Positions 33,530 to 45,984 are shown, numbered from the stretch's first letter. The stretch is DNA of 64,000 nt from Misgurnus anguillicaudatus (GCF_027580225.2 NC_073339.2:42080501-42144500), one strand, 5' to 3'. Numbers and translations are program-made. The notes: generated by a model not told the origin, from the sequence alone.

Positions 33530-34455
33530 CAGGGGTCTTCAACGTTTTTTGGGTCGGGGACCCCTTAGATGAGGGAGGCATGGAGCAGGGACCCCCTGAT
33601 ACTAAATGTGTAAAACTGATATTTAAGTAAACAGTAAGGTACGAGAGGCTGCCTTTTCGAATTAGGCGCAACGCAAAGTGTAGTAAAGTACAACTATTGA
33701 CCAATCAGAATCAAGGACTGGAACTGTTTTATAAATACTGGAACTGTTTTATAAATAGAAACAAACCATATTGTCACACAGCCATACTATATTAAGACAG
33801 TACAATTACACTATTATGCTCTTGTTGTACATGCATAATTTTTTGTTAAAGTAGATTTAGTTTTTATATGAATATAATAATAATATAAATATGAATATAA
33901 TAATAATAATAATATAATATTATTTTAAGGTATTTGCAGTGTAATAGATTTTCATTTTACTGTGAATTTACCTGAACCTGGGCTTTCAGTTTATAAAGAT
34001 GACTGATCATGGTGAATGGCACAAAGAGACTATTCTGGTGGGGATAGAGGTTGTGCTACTTTATAATTCAGAGGTTTGTTGCCTTTCTCGTGTATCGTCA
34101 TTGTCACGAGTTTGAGTAACGCAGGTTTATTTTCTGCATAGCTTCATATCAGACTCAGGAGAAATCATGCATTGAGTCCGCGCGCATCTCGAGTCTTTGG
34201 GGCAACTTTTTGAGAGGCGGATTTCAACCTGACTATGAATCTTGCACAAAGCACCATCACGGTGCGCGTTTCATACATTTTTAAATGCGAGTGATAGTTT
34301 TGTCAAAGTTTATAATGCAGACGCGATGTGGTGTCATTTGCCTGTTGAGTTAGCGCTTTAAATCTGAACCGCGTGAAACAGCCGCCTATTTATCTCAGCA
34401 GGGCCTTATTTTAAATAATTTAGTCAAGAGGGCTGACAAAAAGTTTGAAACCCCG
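33530..34455. mobile_element. hAT-like element, 0.93 kb (CAGGGGTCTTCAAC tips)
   Basis: The left end CAGGGGTCTTCAACGTTTTT and right end CAAAAAGTTTGAAACCCCG are inverted and hAT-like, with GGGTCGGGGACCCC just inside the left tip. The flanking octamers CTATAGAC and AGTTAGAC match at 5 of 8. No transposase frame is visible. The right tip is slightly eroded. Confidence 0.65.
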
Positions 34456-35236
34456 AGTTAGACAATAGTGTATCAAACAATAGATTAGTTTCTTAAAGCT
34501 TCTTGGAGACAGCACAGTTTTCTAGATTAAGTCTGTTTCAGTTTTTTCTCTATCTTCATACAAAAACAGACTTTATGATGGTTGGACACTCAGAAAAAAA
34601 TAGTACAAAAGTTGTACAGTCTGGGTGTGCTAGAGTATGCAGAGTATGTGTCTGGATTTTTCAACTCAACTCCTGCATGTCTGTCTACGCACAATAAATG
34701 CTTTAGCAAGGATAACTACAAAGGCCTGTGCCGAAGTGTACACGACACAAACTGTGCACCCACCAATACATGTCTCATTGTTATCCTTTGATGTTCAGGA
34801 GAAATTTTTAGCCTTTGCATTACTGTCTATTTATGTTTATCCTGCATGCTTAATAGAGCGTCAAAAATGCTTGACTGGATACCAGTCAGATTTACAGCAA
34901 AACGCTACATTTCTGCTGCCACCGATGACAAACAGCACAATAACGACAATCTATTAAAAAAAGAACATCTGCGTATTAGACAGTTAAATGGACAGATGAA
35001 TAAGTGGCAAGGCCATTATCTCTGAGACAAACAACAAAAAATTATACTGCAAAACCTACCCAAGCATTTTTAATGCTGCTTGCTAAAATGATTACTATAG
35101 ATGGGTTCACAACCTTTATCACTTTTGTCCACAACAATATTTAAAGTCCCCCAACTCACAATTTCTAGCAAATAAAATAAACTAGAGGTTGACTTAACTT
35201 GGCAGGTGTGTATTCTTTACAAAACTACTAAAACAC
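34456..35236. other. No recognised feature
   Basis: Three overlapping frames (64-106 codons) at 34503-34957 lie in mutually exclusive phases and show no motif. No repeat structure seen. Confidence 0.4.
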
Positions 35237-35651
35237 TTAAAGTGAAAATCAGACTTTTTTATGTTTAAGTGCTATAATTGGGTCCCCAGTGCTTCTATCA
35301 ACCTAGAAAATGTAAAAAAAAGATCAACCCAGTAACTTAGTTTTAGTAAACCACTCTGAGTCTGCAAGCATATGAAAAAATATCCCCTTCCGTGATGTCA
35401 GAAGGGGATAATACCGCCCCTTAATCTGCACTATCCAACCATGGCACTGCCATTAAGTGCAGAGATAAACTCATTTGCATTTAAAAGGACACACCAAAAA
35501 CAGTTTTTTTTTTGCTCACACCTAAAGAGCGGCAATTTAACATGCTATAATAAATTATCTATAGGGTATTTTGAGCTAAAACGTTACATACGTACTCTAG
35601 AAACACAAAAGATTTAGTGGACATCTTAAAAAAGTGAAATGTTTCCTTTAA
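35237..35651. mobile_element. TTAAAGTGAAAATC MITE, 415 bp
   Basis: The left end TTAAAGTGAAAATCAGACTT and right end GTGAAATGTTTCCTTTAA. Interior words TAATACCGCCCCTTAATCTG, CACTATCCAACCA and CATTTGCATTTAAAAGGACA also occur at 60702-61050 and, reversed, at 14179-14485. It is a very common cyprinid repeat from memory. Its right TTAA overlaps the TSD of the next element. Confidence 0.75.
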
Positions 35652-36082
35652 AGCCCGGAATACACTGCAGGATTTTTGCACTCCTATAAGATCATTACCT
35701 TATCACACGGTGCGCCATGGAACGTTTAAACTCGGTTACGACAGGCACGTAGACTGTACGATGATGACACGGAAGCTACGGGACTGCGTCATACGTTAGC
35801 GCAACGTCAACAGCATGCACTCGTGGTAAATAAATACCAGTACGCAGATCGTAGCAGCAAACACACTGTGCGGTGATCGTGCTGAATTTCTGACACTGTC
35901 AGAAAACTATCGTAGGCTATCTTTGGACGCAAGACCGGGAAAACGGCCGTCTTTGAACCTCTCTCACTGTACGACATAGGACCACAGACGAAGAGCCAGG
36001 AATCACAGAAATCGTGACAATTGTTTCGTGATGGCAATCTTTCGTCTGGGACAGCCAATAATCGTGCAGTGTATCCCGGGCT
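35652..36082. mobile_element. PIF/Harbinger-like TIR element, 431 bp (AGCCCGGAATACACTGCA tips)
   Basis: The tips AGCCCGGAATACACTGCA and TGCAGTGTATCCCGGGCT are inverted and flanked by TAA on both sides (35649-35651, 36083-36085). It directly abuts the preceding MITE. An 83-codon minus-strand frame in it is accidental. Confidence 0.85.
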
Positions 36083-36118
36083 TAAGAAATATCTAGACTT
36101 TTTGTTGTTTCAGATCAT

Positions 36119-36554
36119 TTTAAAGGGACAATAAGTAGGATTTACCCCCATCTAGTGGTGAAATTGTATTTTGCATTCAAACAAACAGTGCTCTCTAGCG
36201 CCTCGCCTTTCCAAATGCATGTTGCAACTACGGTAGCCGTTATGTAATCATTGATCTCCTTGTCCGTTTCAGTTAGTTCACGTGTTCTGAATAATAATAG
36301 TGTTGTGGAAACGCGTTGGTAGGCTAGTGCTTTTTGTCCCTCTCTGCTATTATAGTTTATCAATACGGCGGAACGACACTGAAGCCTCCTTGGACTTAGC
36401 TGTTCAATCTAAGTAAAGAGAAGAAATTCTAAGCTTACAAAGAAAAGTCAGATCACTGGCAGAGGTCATTTGACACCAACGAGGAAATATTTATGAATAA
36501 AGACATTGATTTTGATTAATAAAACACTTAAAACCCTACTTACTGTACCTTTAA
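36119..36554. mobile_element. TTAAAGGGAC MITE, 436 bp
   Basis: The ends TTAAAGGGACAATAAGTAGG and CTTACTGTACCTTTAA are TTAA-bounded inverted tips. The subterminal TAGGATTTACCCCCATCTAG and GTGGTGAAATT resembles the element starting at 52826, so the two are related families. Confidence 0.75.
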
Positions 36555-36822
36555 TGCTTCTGTTGTCTAATTTTAAATAATTTCCCCTGGTTGAGAAACA
36601 CTGCTATAGATTATATTTAGGATTACGAACATAAATAAACCCCCAGGTATAAAACTTAGCATAGTTTTTAACAAGACCTCAAACTGTGTGCCGCTACTTT
36701 TTAAAGCAATCAGACCAATCTCATTTCACAAGAATTTGTACATATTTTACGAAGTGGCTAATTCGCATGAATTTGTTAAAGTGAATTGTACAAAAATTTA
36801 CAATTATTAGAAAAATAAAACA

Positions 36823-37385
36823 TTAAAGGTCCACCGCGTAGATTATTAGTGGCATCTAATGGTATGATTGTGAACCCCTCCCTTTCAAAACGCATAGAGA
36901 AGCTACAGTAGCCGCCACAGGACAAACATGTCAATGGGTCTCATTCACTAAGCATGCATACACACAAATTTGTTTGTAAAATGTGCGTACGGACGTTTTA
37001 ACTTACAAGATTCAACAAAAACTTTCATACTAAAATTTCTTCAAAATGTTATCAAAAACGTAAGAACATCTTCGACCAAACATGCGCAATAATCATAAAC
37101 AAGGAAAAAGAACCCTTATATGTTTTACATATTATATAGTTTATCCTTGTTCGTGATTATTGCGTATGTGTGGTCTAAGTTGTTCTTACGTTTTTGCAAA
37201 CATTTAAAATACATTTTAGTACGAAAGTTTTTGTTGAATCATGATTTGTAAGTTCAAAGGTCCGTACACAAAATTTACAAAAAATTTGTGCGTACGCATG
37301 CTTAGTAAATGAGACCCATTGTCTGAGACAATGTAGTGCTCTTTAAAACAGTATGTCTGTTTAGGAAACATGGCGGCGCAAAAGT
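36823..37385. mobile_element. TTAAAGGTCC MITE shell with nested foldback
   Basis: It starts TTAAAGGTCCACCGCGTAGA and continues GAGAAGCTACAGTAGCCGCC and, after the foldback insertion, AAACATGGCGGCGCAAAA. From memory this is the same cyprinid family as the shell at 15764-16205. The right tip is not found. Confidence 0.55.
36933..37320. mobile_element. Foldback element, 388 bp (AATGGGTCTC tips)
   Basis: The left arm AATGGGTCTCATTCACTAAG and right arm CTTAGTAAATGAGACCCATT are inverted. Pairing continues inward (AAAACGTAAGAACATCTT against AGTTGTTCTTACGTTTTT) to a centre near 37125. A GTC repeat flanks the ends (36930-36932, 37321-37323), a possible 3-bp TSD. Confidence 0.8.
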
Positions 37386-37670
37386 TGTAACCATTGACTT
37401 CTATAGTAGGGAAAAATATTACGGAAGTATTGCGATAAATGATGCATGGTAAGCACACAGTTGATGGTACCCATTAAAATCCATCGTATTTGTTTTTCCT
37501 ACCATTACCATGAAAGTCAATGGTTACATCAACTGTGTGCTTACCATCATTAATCAAAATATCTTATTATTTTGTGTTCATTAAAAAAGGAAATTCATAC
37601 AGATTTAGAACAACATGAGGATGAGAAAATGATGGCAGAATTTTTATTTTTGGGTGAACTATCCCTTTAA
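37386..37670. mobile_element. T2-like MITE, right end and foldback part
   Basis: The right tip GGGTGAACTATCCCTTTAA is that of the family at 2781-3045. Inside, GTAACCATTGACTT (37387) pairs with AAGTCAATGGTTAC, and GTAAGCACACAGTTGATG pairs with CATCAACTGTGTGCTTAC. The left tip is missing. Confidence 0.6.
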
Positions 37671-39625
37671 CCACTTAAAGAAGTACAAGTTTCTCTTAAT
37701 TACTAAAGCGTAAAAAACACGAAAAAAAACACTAAAGCATCCGTATAGCAAACCTTTGCAACCACCTGGAACAAATTGAAACAGATTGTGGCTGCAGCAT
37801 CATTATATGAAACTGATTGTTTTCCCAGTATTCTAATTTCTTACTCATTACATTCATAAAATGCCCTCCTGCCTGTTTCTGTAACCGCAGCACAACCGAA
37901 TTAAAATTTATCGGTACAAAAAGCTCTGTCCTTACAAAACCTCTTTCCCCATGACAATCATCGTCTGCAGTCATGACAGGCTTACACGATGGCTGACATA
38001 CGCTTTATGAGCCGTACGGGATCTAGGAGGAATAAAAGCGAGCTGGAAGGTCTGGCATAGGATGTCACTCGCAATAGCACTCAAACCCTACCAGCGAAAC
38101 AGATGTGATGAACAGAGACGACGTCTTCATGTTTTGGCACTCATTCTCAAGCAGACGATGCAATCTCTGGATCAAATCAAATCAAAGCTCCATCCACTCA
38201 TTGCATTCATGTTTACTCACAACCACAGGGCGTGAATTGCATTGCATGTGTGCTCTGAATGTTCAGCTGTAATTTATATGCATGGATGAGATTAAAAGAA
38301 AAAAGCAACAGGTGGCTTCAGAGCCATACATTGGCAATGCAGATGTGAATTTAATATTTACTCAAACTCAATCTACCCAACAGTCCAGACTCATCCTCAT
38401 TCATGAATTCAGAAGATCTACTTCAATGCTTAATTAAAAAACTCATAAAAGCTTCACTAATGTGTACGGGGGCTGCGCAGTCATAAAAGCTTGCTGGAAA
38501 GTCTCTGTGGTTCTATCGAAAAAGCCTCAATCATCAAGAGATTAAAGTCAAGCAGAGATGTAGGATGAAATGGTTGAGGGTAAATGTCAGACAAAATGTA
38601 TTCATGGTACAAAACAATATCTTGAAACTGTGTTTGAGCTTTGCAAACAGCATACTTCACGATAGTAAAATTACAAAAGATTGTGTGCTGACATATAAAC
38701 AATAAAAAACGTCAATAGAATCCTACAAGAGTAAAATTTTGAGAGACCTTCGGCAGAGCCAGTTGAGCAGGCGTAGATTGGTTTTGGGTTGCAAATTTGA
38801 TTGTTTCAAATGTTTCAGCAAGGGCAAGAATAAGATTAACAAAATCATGTAGTATTTGCAATCAAAGCTGCATAAAATTGTAAAATGATTTCTGGAGCCA
38901 AGGCTTCGAAAAAGCAATTTCATCTACCGTGAGCTCTGCAAATTCCAATAAATGGTTTAAGCATGTAGACTTCAAACTTTGAGTTCAGACTCTCATTAGT
39001 AAAAGATGCAGAGAGCAGGTTGAAAAATCAATCCCAACATTACAACATTTTATTGCCCGGGCGGTTGCTATGCGGTTGCCAGGTGTTGCTTACATGTCCA
39101 AATCACCATTACTCAATAATAGTTGAGGTTAGGCACATCTAGCTCCAACAAAAACAGCTATACTTGCAAAAGCAACACAAGAACAGCTGCCTGTGTCGAC
39201 TTGACTTCAAGCCCTAGACAAGATTTTCCATTACTACCTATTTTCATAAATTAGAGCATTTAACTTGGTTACTCGCTCCCTAGAGTTTTACCACACACAC
39301 AAACATATTCTTGATTTCTCTCTTTATTAGCTCATCAGCAAGTTTAATCAGCCAGTCGATCAGAAGGTGTAATCAAGCCCTGATTGGACGAGAGGAAATG
39401 CCAGAACGTTGATTAAAACACGCGGAGACACCTGCCGTACCGACGTTGACAATCAAAGCGGTCCTGCTGTTACCATGGAGATTATCAGAGCCGAATCCAC
39501 GTCATCCTCACCTTTGAGGTTGCGGCAAAGGTTAGAGTAGAGCAAGGTTAAACAGTCAGTAAACACACGTTAACAAAATGTATGGAGCTGATATAAATGC
39601 TACATGGATGCTTGAAATTATAAAA
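37671..39625. other. About 2 kb unique-looking DNA without a gene
   Basis: No paired repeats and only short accidental frames. Section 39290-39560 is more balanced in composition and TE-free; it may be conserved non-coding DNA. A GCGGTTGCTATGCGGTTGCC word near 39061 looks like a repeat scrap. Confidence 0.4.
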
Positions 39626-39930
39626 ACATGTCAGAGCTGTCAACACTGCGAACTGCCGTGTAAAGTTATTTGAGAGAATTGTTTCTTAACACATTATAAA
39701 TGTTAGAAATGAATAGAAACTGTGAACTATGTAGTACTGAAAAGTCGAGAAACAATTTTCCACATTTCTGTGTTCTGGATTATTTGGGTGGGGCTAAACG
39801 GTAGCTCGATGACGCACTGGAGCCACCGAGCATGGCCCCGCCCACAATCTCAAGCATCCATTCAGGTTTAGATTGCAGCTTTCCTGCAAGTGCATGTGGT
39901 TTCGGCACTGACAGCGGATACGTTCCCAGC
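39626..39930 (+). repeat. Dispersed repeat family D, copy 1
   Basis: ACACATTATAAATGTTAGAA, TTTCTGTGTTCTG and GGGCTAAACGGTAGCTCGAT followed by GGCCCCGCCC match the reverse complement of 45985-46310. Ends are not defined. Confidence 0.7.
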
Positions 39931-40137
39931 CAGCAGAGTTGTTACGTATTTAATTTGTATTATTCAAATTTGTCTGTGTGGTTAATAAAGCTTCGACAAT
40001 AACGGCAACATGGAATTTTATGCCTTCAACATTTTCTGAACATTTGTGCATGTATGTATGTGTGTGCACTTTTGAATGACAGAGCCAAAATTTAATTGAT
40101 TCTATCCTATTAGGGCTGTTGAATATAAACGTTTTTA

Positions 40138-40296
40138 CGAAGCACTGCAATGCTAACGTGAATGATTACGGCATTGATTTAAAAAAGCAATGATCGTGCA
40201 CAAGAGAGAAGCGCGCGCAAGCATTGCTTTTTTAAATAATCAATTATTTGTTTTTATGCTTTGATGCAGTAATCGTACACGTTAGTATTGCATGGT
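40138..40296. repeat. Imperfect palindrome, about 160 bp
   Basis: GCAATGCTAACGTG and GATTTAAAAAAGCAATG on the left pair with CACGTTAGTATTGC and GCATTGCTTTTTTAAAT on the right, around a loop near 40200. It is probably a small foldback element. Confidence 0.6.
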
Positions 40297-40445
40297 AAAA
40301 ATGAGTATATTCTCATTTTACGTGGAGCTTACATGAGCAGAAGAGAAAGAAAAAAGCAAATAAATCTAGCCCCATTAGACTACTTCTAAACTGCTAGATA
40401 AATAAAATAAATTTTGAGATGGTATTCCTCTGCCTTTGATCTGTT

Positions 40446-41481
40446 TAGGGATAGGCATAAGTACTCAAATGTGGCATCGATGATCGATCACGAAAACGAT
40501 GATCATGTGGGTTTATTTATTTATTGTGGTTATGGCGGCATATGGATGTCTGGTTAGCATTACAAGCACCTGTGGTAAGAAAGACTGGGTCTGGAGATGC
40601 GTGTTTGACATCATGTTGAGCTACCGGCGTATGACATAACATTACCATGCATGATTAAAAAACAATAATAATTCCGCACACCGGCCACGCGGCAACCCGC
40701 CGATCCGCGCAATGCACGGCAACCCGCCGATCTCGCCGATCCCGTGAAGCCGGCCACACCTCACATCACTGAGGCTCTATGGTTTAAAAAAGGATTCTCG
40801 GAAATACAGTCGGTCAGGTGTAAAATGTACAGCGCCTTCAAAAGTTCAATGGGTTATCATCTCATATTTAAACATCAAATGTCAAGAGATACCAGAGAGC
40901 CATACGAGCATTAACATTGCATCTTGACTGAGAACAGGTAAGGGGATGACACGACACAGCTAATCGCTAAAATGACAGCAAAAGACTTAAAGCTGGTTAA
41001 TGTTATGAAGCTTGTGCTTTGACTGGAGGTGTTTAAAGCGCGCTGTTATGGTGCATGTCCACAACGGGAGTTAAACTTTCTGTACATAACTTAGTTGAAG
41101 TCTTATATTTTGTGCAGATATATGTTATATAATCCATTTATGTTGTATAAAAGCTTAATATTATGTTGAGTGCGTCATATAGAAAGCGCTTCAGTTTGTG
41201 TTTATTAACCCTTTGGTTTCACTTCATCACGCAGCTTTTCCTTTTAGAGGTTTCTGTTAAAAAACATTTAATTAATTAAGAATCTAGTATGTGTTCACTG
41301 TTCTATCATAGTTTCTTCAAAATTAAGATTTATTTGAGTGTTTTTAATAAAAATATTTTCATTTTCACCACGACGTAAACGCTCCGCCCCTTTGATTGCC
41401 CCGCCCCCAGTTAATTGAGTACTCGTTCTTCAGACCTATGGATTAATCGAAATGAAAAAATGAGATAAATGCCCATCCCTA
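40446..41481. mobile_element. hAT-like element, 1.04 kb (TAGGGATAGGCAT tips)
   Basis: The ends TAGGGATAGGCATAAGTACTC and AAATGCCCATCCCTA are inverted hAT-type tips. The flanks GATCTGTT and ATTCTGTT match at 6 of 8, consistent with an aged 8-bp TSD. A short GGCAACCCGCCGATC duplication lies near 40690-40735. There is no transposase frame. Confidence 0.7.
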
Positions 41482-41486
41482 ATTCT

Positions 41487-42012
41487 GTTCAGTTCCGATC
41501 TCTTTGATGAAGCCAATACGGAAGTGACTTAAACTGCAATTCATCAACTGGACGCTACAGGCTGGCTCCAAAAGAGAGTCCATTTTCATAGACGCCCCCC
41601 CAACATGTTAAAATGGCCAACTTTATAGCAGAAATAAATGTGTTCATAGCCTGGTACAAAAAAGTGATTTTGGTCTATATAGCTAATTTTGCCCTTCATG
41701 ACAACTGTGAGGTGGGTGAATTTTTTTCGTACTCATCCGTTTAAATTATATTAACCCGTAAAGTTTTGCATAATTAAGGGTGTGGCCACTTGAATGACGG
41801 GTGACTGCCACTGCTGTCACTACCGTCGAGATAGGTGGGCATGGTTTCAGCAACCAGACACCTCAGCTTCACCCACGTCCTGCCTCTTTACAAATTTTTT
41901 GGTTATCCAAGAGTGATGAGCGGTGGCGAACGGCCAAGATGACGACGGTAGGCCCCACCAACAAAGCTCTTCACAAACCTATGAGTGATCCATATTTTTT
42001 ACGGTCTATGCT
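41487..42012 (-). mobile_element. Composite repeat family C, copy 2 (uninterrupted)
   Basis: Reverse complement of the two blocks of the copy at 30493-31735, contiguous here. Words include AAGTGATTTTGGTCTATATA, TGCATAATTAAGGGTGTGGC and TTTCAGCAACCAGACACC. The junction near 41741-41752 (CGTTTAAATTATA) is the empty version of the site filled at 30793-31473. The 71-codon plus-strand frame is accidental. Confidence 0.75.
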
Positions 42013-43919
42013 TTAATTACAATTTTTTCACTTGTTTTAATGTCGGACAACCGAAACAGAATATATATGTAAATGAGAATGACTTTATTGAGCACTTAGC
42101 TGCATTAAAATACAGTATATGACAGTTCAGAGACTAGCAGCAAAAGTGCCAACACCAGTCTCACTTTAAGCCAAATGCAATGTAATGACATCACAAAAAT
42201 GCTTATTAGTACGCTGAGAATCGATTCTGAATCGAATCGCGAATCATGAGGGTCCAAACAATTCACACCTCCATATCCTATCCTATCTATAGGAATAGGT
42301 ATAAGTGACCCTAAACATCTAAACAGTAGTGTAAACAAAAAAAAACCTTTACAGTAGGCTTTAATTTGTTGGGCCACCAGGCCCTGGCACAGTACCTGCT
42401 CTTGCGTGAACTAGACAAGCCAAAATGGCTTTCAGGGGTCTTGCAAAGCGGGCTCACTAAAACCCCATATTTCTGCTATAAATAGGAGAGAGAGCTCTCA
42501 TGACCGACATGCTCTTATCCTAAACTCTGTAACAAACAAAAAAGGTTTTGTAAAAGCTACACAATGACTCCGATGCTCGCCAGGCCCTGGGAATAGGCTG
42601 TCCAGTAAAATTATAAGCATGCTACACAGAATTGAGCTCTTTCAGATCCATTCAGTTCCTGTTGTCAGGAACTGAATAGAGACAGACACTGTGGCTTAAA
42701 TATTGCAAACGCAGACATGTTTCCTGGACTTTGAAGGTGAATCCTCCTGTAGGACAAAATGGTAGAGGGTGAAATGAATCTAATATAAAAATAGAAAATA
42801 GAAGCCAGGTACATTACTAACAAAATTCCCCACCATCAAAGCACAGAGATACTAATTACAGCAGAGATAAGAGGCCACATACATTTCAAAGGCTTCCTTT
42901 GATGGATCAGACCATGTTGTTGCTATGTTGTTTGTGACAAATGTAAATGCAATACAGTCCTAGATTTGCAAAGCATGCTGCAATGATGCTAAAGTGTTTT
43001 GGGATTATTTAAAAGCATTGCCATATGGTTGCTACAGGTAAACGAATGCAATCTTTGTTATAACCAATCGGATTGGACCTTCTAACTTTACTCAACTCTC
43101 TGCGACCAAGCATCAGACAACCCGTGGGTGCGATTTCTCACGAAAAAACTTCAAAATAATAGCAGTGACCTTTCGCCGTGTCTGAAAATACAGACGCAAC
43201 AAACCGGGCGCTACTTTGCAGAAGTTGCAAAGTGGGAGAGCGAAAACAAGAAAGTATTGCGATGGGAAGTTTCTCCATCGTCTCATGTTTTCCTCCTTTA
43301 ATTATTTCTCATTTAATTGTGACCATTGATTGAGTATTTTCTCTGCCTGGCTCCCCGTCGAGTCGAGCTCAGCGGGGAAAACGTCTGATTGGTTTCGCGT
43401 CTGATTACCCCAGGAGCCGAAGACAGAGCTGAGGGCACCAATCACGGCGACCGGCCTGGTCTGACAATAACCGAAAGTGAGTTAAGAGGCGATAAGAGAG
43501 AATGGAAAGAGAACTGGGAAACACTGCTGGGAGATAAAGAGGATGCCTCTATAGGTGGCGGTTGTGTTGGAGATAAACGCCGAACATGGCTAAAATTAAA
43601 CTGTAAGATGCAAGTAAGCATCAAACGGAAACTTTGCAATTATTTACCCGTCTTGTATTGGATTTATTAGCAGTGGGTTTGTCTGAAGAGTTACTAGCAG
43701 GATAAAATTAAGCAGTCAAAATTACAAGTGTGCATTTATTTGATGTGTGTGTCATTTTGTGAATGCAGTTATTGACGAGGTTGACACATAATATTTAGGA
43801 GCTGATAACTGCCTATTTGGTAACTAAGCATCATCGCACTTTTGTTTACACTTTATTCGTTCATGTGAAGATCATGATTTAACCTTTGGATACTCTAAAA
43901 GTAAACAAAATATGACTTT
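42013..43919. other. About 1.9 kb without a recognised gene
   Basis: Near 42220-42260 ATCGATTCTGAATCGAATCG looks like a scrap of a hAT subterminal region. The segment 43320-43640 is GC-richer and hosts opposing frames of 93 and 65 codons with no motif. The rest is featureless. Confidence 0.4.
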
Positions 43920-44231
43920 CATTGTTTCCCACAGGATTTTGAGAGACTGTGGTGGTGATGACGCCACCCGCTAATTAGCATATATATGACGTCATCATGT
44001 CGTGTTTGCGTTTGATCTAGTGTTGGCACCTGAAATATGTTTCATTTCTACTCTTTGATCTGTATCTGTATTTGATCTGTAATATATATCAATATATATT
44101 TTAAGTCGAATTAAGCTGTTTTAAATAGTGAAATAAAAATGTAAATGGGAATCATGAAAATTCTATTAGTGGGGGCCAGTGTTGATTCTGTGGTGGGCCA
44201 CCACAAATAAATCAATGTATGGGAAACACTG
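43920..44231. mobile_element. hAT-like element with 5-bp TSD, 312 bp
   Basis: The tips CATTGTTTCCCACAGG and TGTATGGGAAACACTG are inverted. GACTGTGGTGG and GGTGGGCCACCAC lie inside them. ACTTT is repeated on both sides (43915-43919, 44232-44236), again five bases rather than eight. It is non-coding. Confidence 0.75.
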
Positions 44232-44796
44232 ACTTTGCTATAAACCCTAATCTGGTGTTTTAATCCATTTTGACAGAAAGAATGATCATCGAAAGTTAAC
44301 TTTAAACACTTTTTTACAACACCTAAAAGGACAATTTAACATTTTAATTATGGCGCCAGACATTATTGGCATATAAATAATGCTTCAGTCAATTTAATAG
44401 ATTAACAGAAAACATAATTCAAAAGTATTTTTGTTTATTGACAACTACTTCCACATGACCCCCTGGACAAATAAATAATCCCGGACCCAAAAATCATACA
44501 GTCACATATGCTTCGGCCTCCCGTTTAAATAAAACACAAATGTGCAGTAAGCAGCTGATTCTGATTGTTCCTGTTTACTACTAAAAACAATCTAATTTTA
44601 TAAGCAATTTAGATTTGAGTCTACGCAAACATTTAAGAGGATACTCCCTATTTTCTTGATCGATATAAACTGGTTTATCTTTAGGACTCAGGCACGATTA
44701 GAATTAACAGCAGGATCAAATTTGGCCTTAGATTGAGTTACTATCTTAAGTCACTGCCAAGGCTACTAAGGCAGAAAAATATTTTGTACAAAAATA
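44232..44796. other. No recognised feature
   Basis: AT-rich, no paired repeat, no convincing frame. Confidence 0.45.
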
Positions 44797-44936
44797 CGTT
44801 TACATTTATACATTTGGCAGACGTTTTTATCCAAAGCGATTTGCAAGTCCAATAAAGTTATACAGTTCCCTGGGAATGGATCTTGTGACCTTTGGACTAC
44901 TAACGCAATTATCCACCACTTGCGCTACAGGAAATA
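44797..44936 (-). mobile_element. tRNA-derived SINE, minus strand
   Basis: Plus-strand ACATTTATACATTTGGCAGA and TTTTTATCCAAAGCGATTTG form the tail. The minus-strand head CCTGTAGCGCAAGTGGTGGA keeps an A-box-like pattern, but the B-box region is eroded. Confidence 0.7.
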
Positions 44937-45984
44937 TATACCTATAACATTCAATTGCCTTCCTTACAAACAAGGGTAACAAAGTTTATTAATATTATGC
45001 ACAGGTAATTCCTTTCAAGTAATACCGTAAATCAGCACTAAGGGTCGTGTACACCAAACCGTTTAAACGTGGCTGAAAAACCCCAAGCCAGACGCCATCT
45101 GTGGGCGCTTGCCAGCGTTTTATCAACTAAGCACTTTGTTTGTTATGATACTTTTGCTTTGTTTATCAGTCGATGAACGATGCGCCAGTTGGTTGTTGTG
45201 CTATTTGTCCCACCCCTCCTCCACTGTGATTGGTTGGCTGAGTGAGAAGTGACATGGACGAGCTGAGCGTTTCACACAAAGTTGAACATTTTTCAACAAA
45301 CGCCTTGGTGTTCCCACCCTCTAAAGTCACCCACACAGTTTGTGCTACATACCTAAACGACGGTAACAACGACATCTTGAATTTACGTGCTTTAGAAAAG
45401 TAAGTAAAATAAAAGGACATCTAAATCTGATTTAAGTAAAGAAACTTTAGATGCCACAAAAAAAAAACGTTAATCTTTAATAAACAAATGGTAATGTACA
45501 ACTGATGCAATGACTCATACATCACTTGGCAAAACGTGAACTGATTTGAATAAAAACATTAAGTCGTTTCTTATTTACATCCCCTGAGAATGTTTCCTAA
45601 CATCACTAAATTACAGTAACTAAATACAAGCACAGCAAAGTATTAACAGCAGGTCTAATTAAAAACTTTACTCACATCTGCTGAAACTATTAACCATGAT
45701 TAAATATGAAACTCTAATTAACAGAGACAGCAGTTGTCTCCAAAGTTTTAACTTCATGGTTCACTGAACTGAATCCAAGAAACACTTTGAACAGACTTGC
45801 GTGTCTGTTCTGGTTTATATACTGTAGGGCTTCGTGTACATCTCCTACTTTGCTCAGACTCGGCACATCACACCAAAATGATTTCACTTAAAAGTCCGAT
45901 TTTAAATGTGTTCTTAGTTTGAGAGACCACAGTAAAATTGGAAAGATTAAAAACGGCAATTCAATAAAATACGTTATGAAAATC
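44937..45984. other. No gene; one repeat end near 45045
   Basis: AAGGGTCGTGTACACCAAAC at about 45040 resembles the terminus of a fish repeat, but no partner terminus is visible. An 84-codon minus-strand frame at 45166-45420 has no motif. Confidence 0.4.

Noticed and set aside
43389..43670. 93-codon plus-strand frame in a GC-richer patch (possible exon)
   Set aside because: No motif, an opposing 65-codon frame, and no convincing splice or promoter context. Kept only as an unannotated interval.
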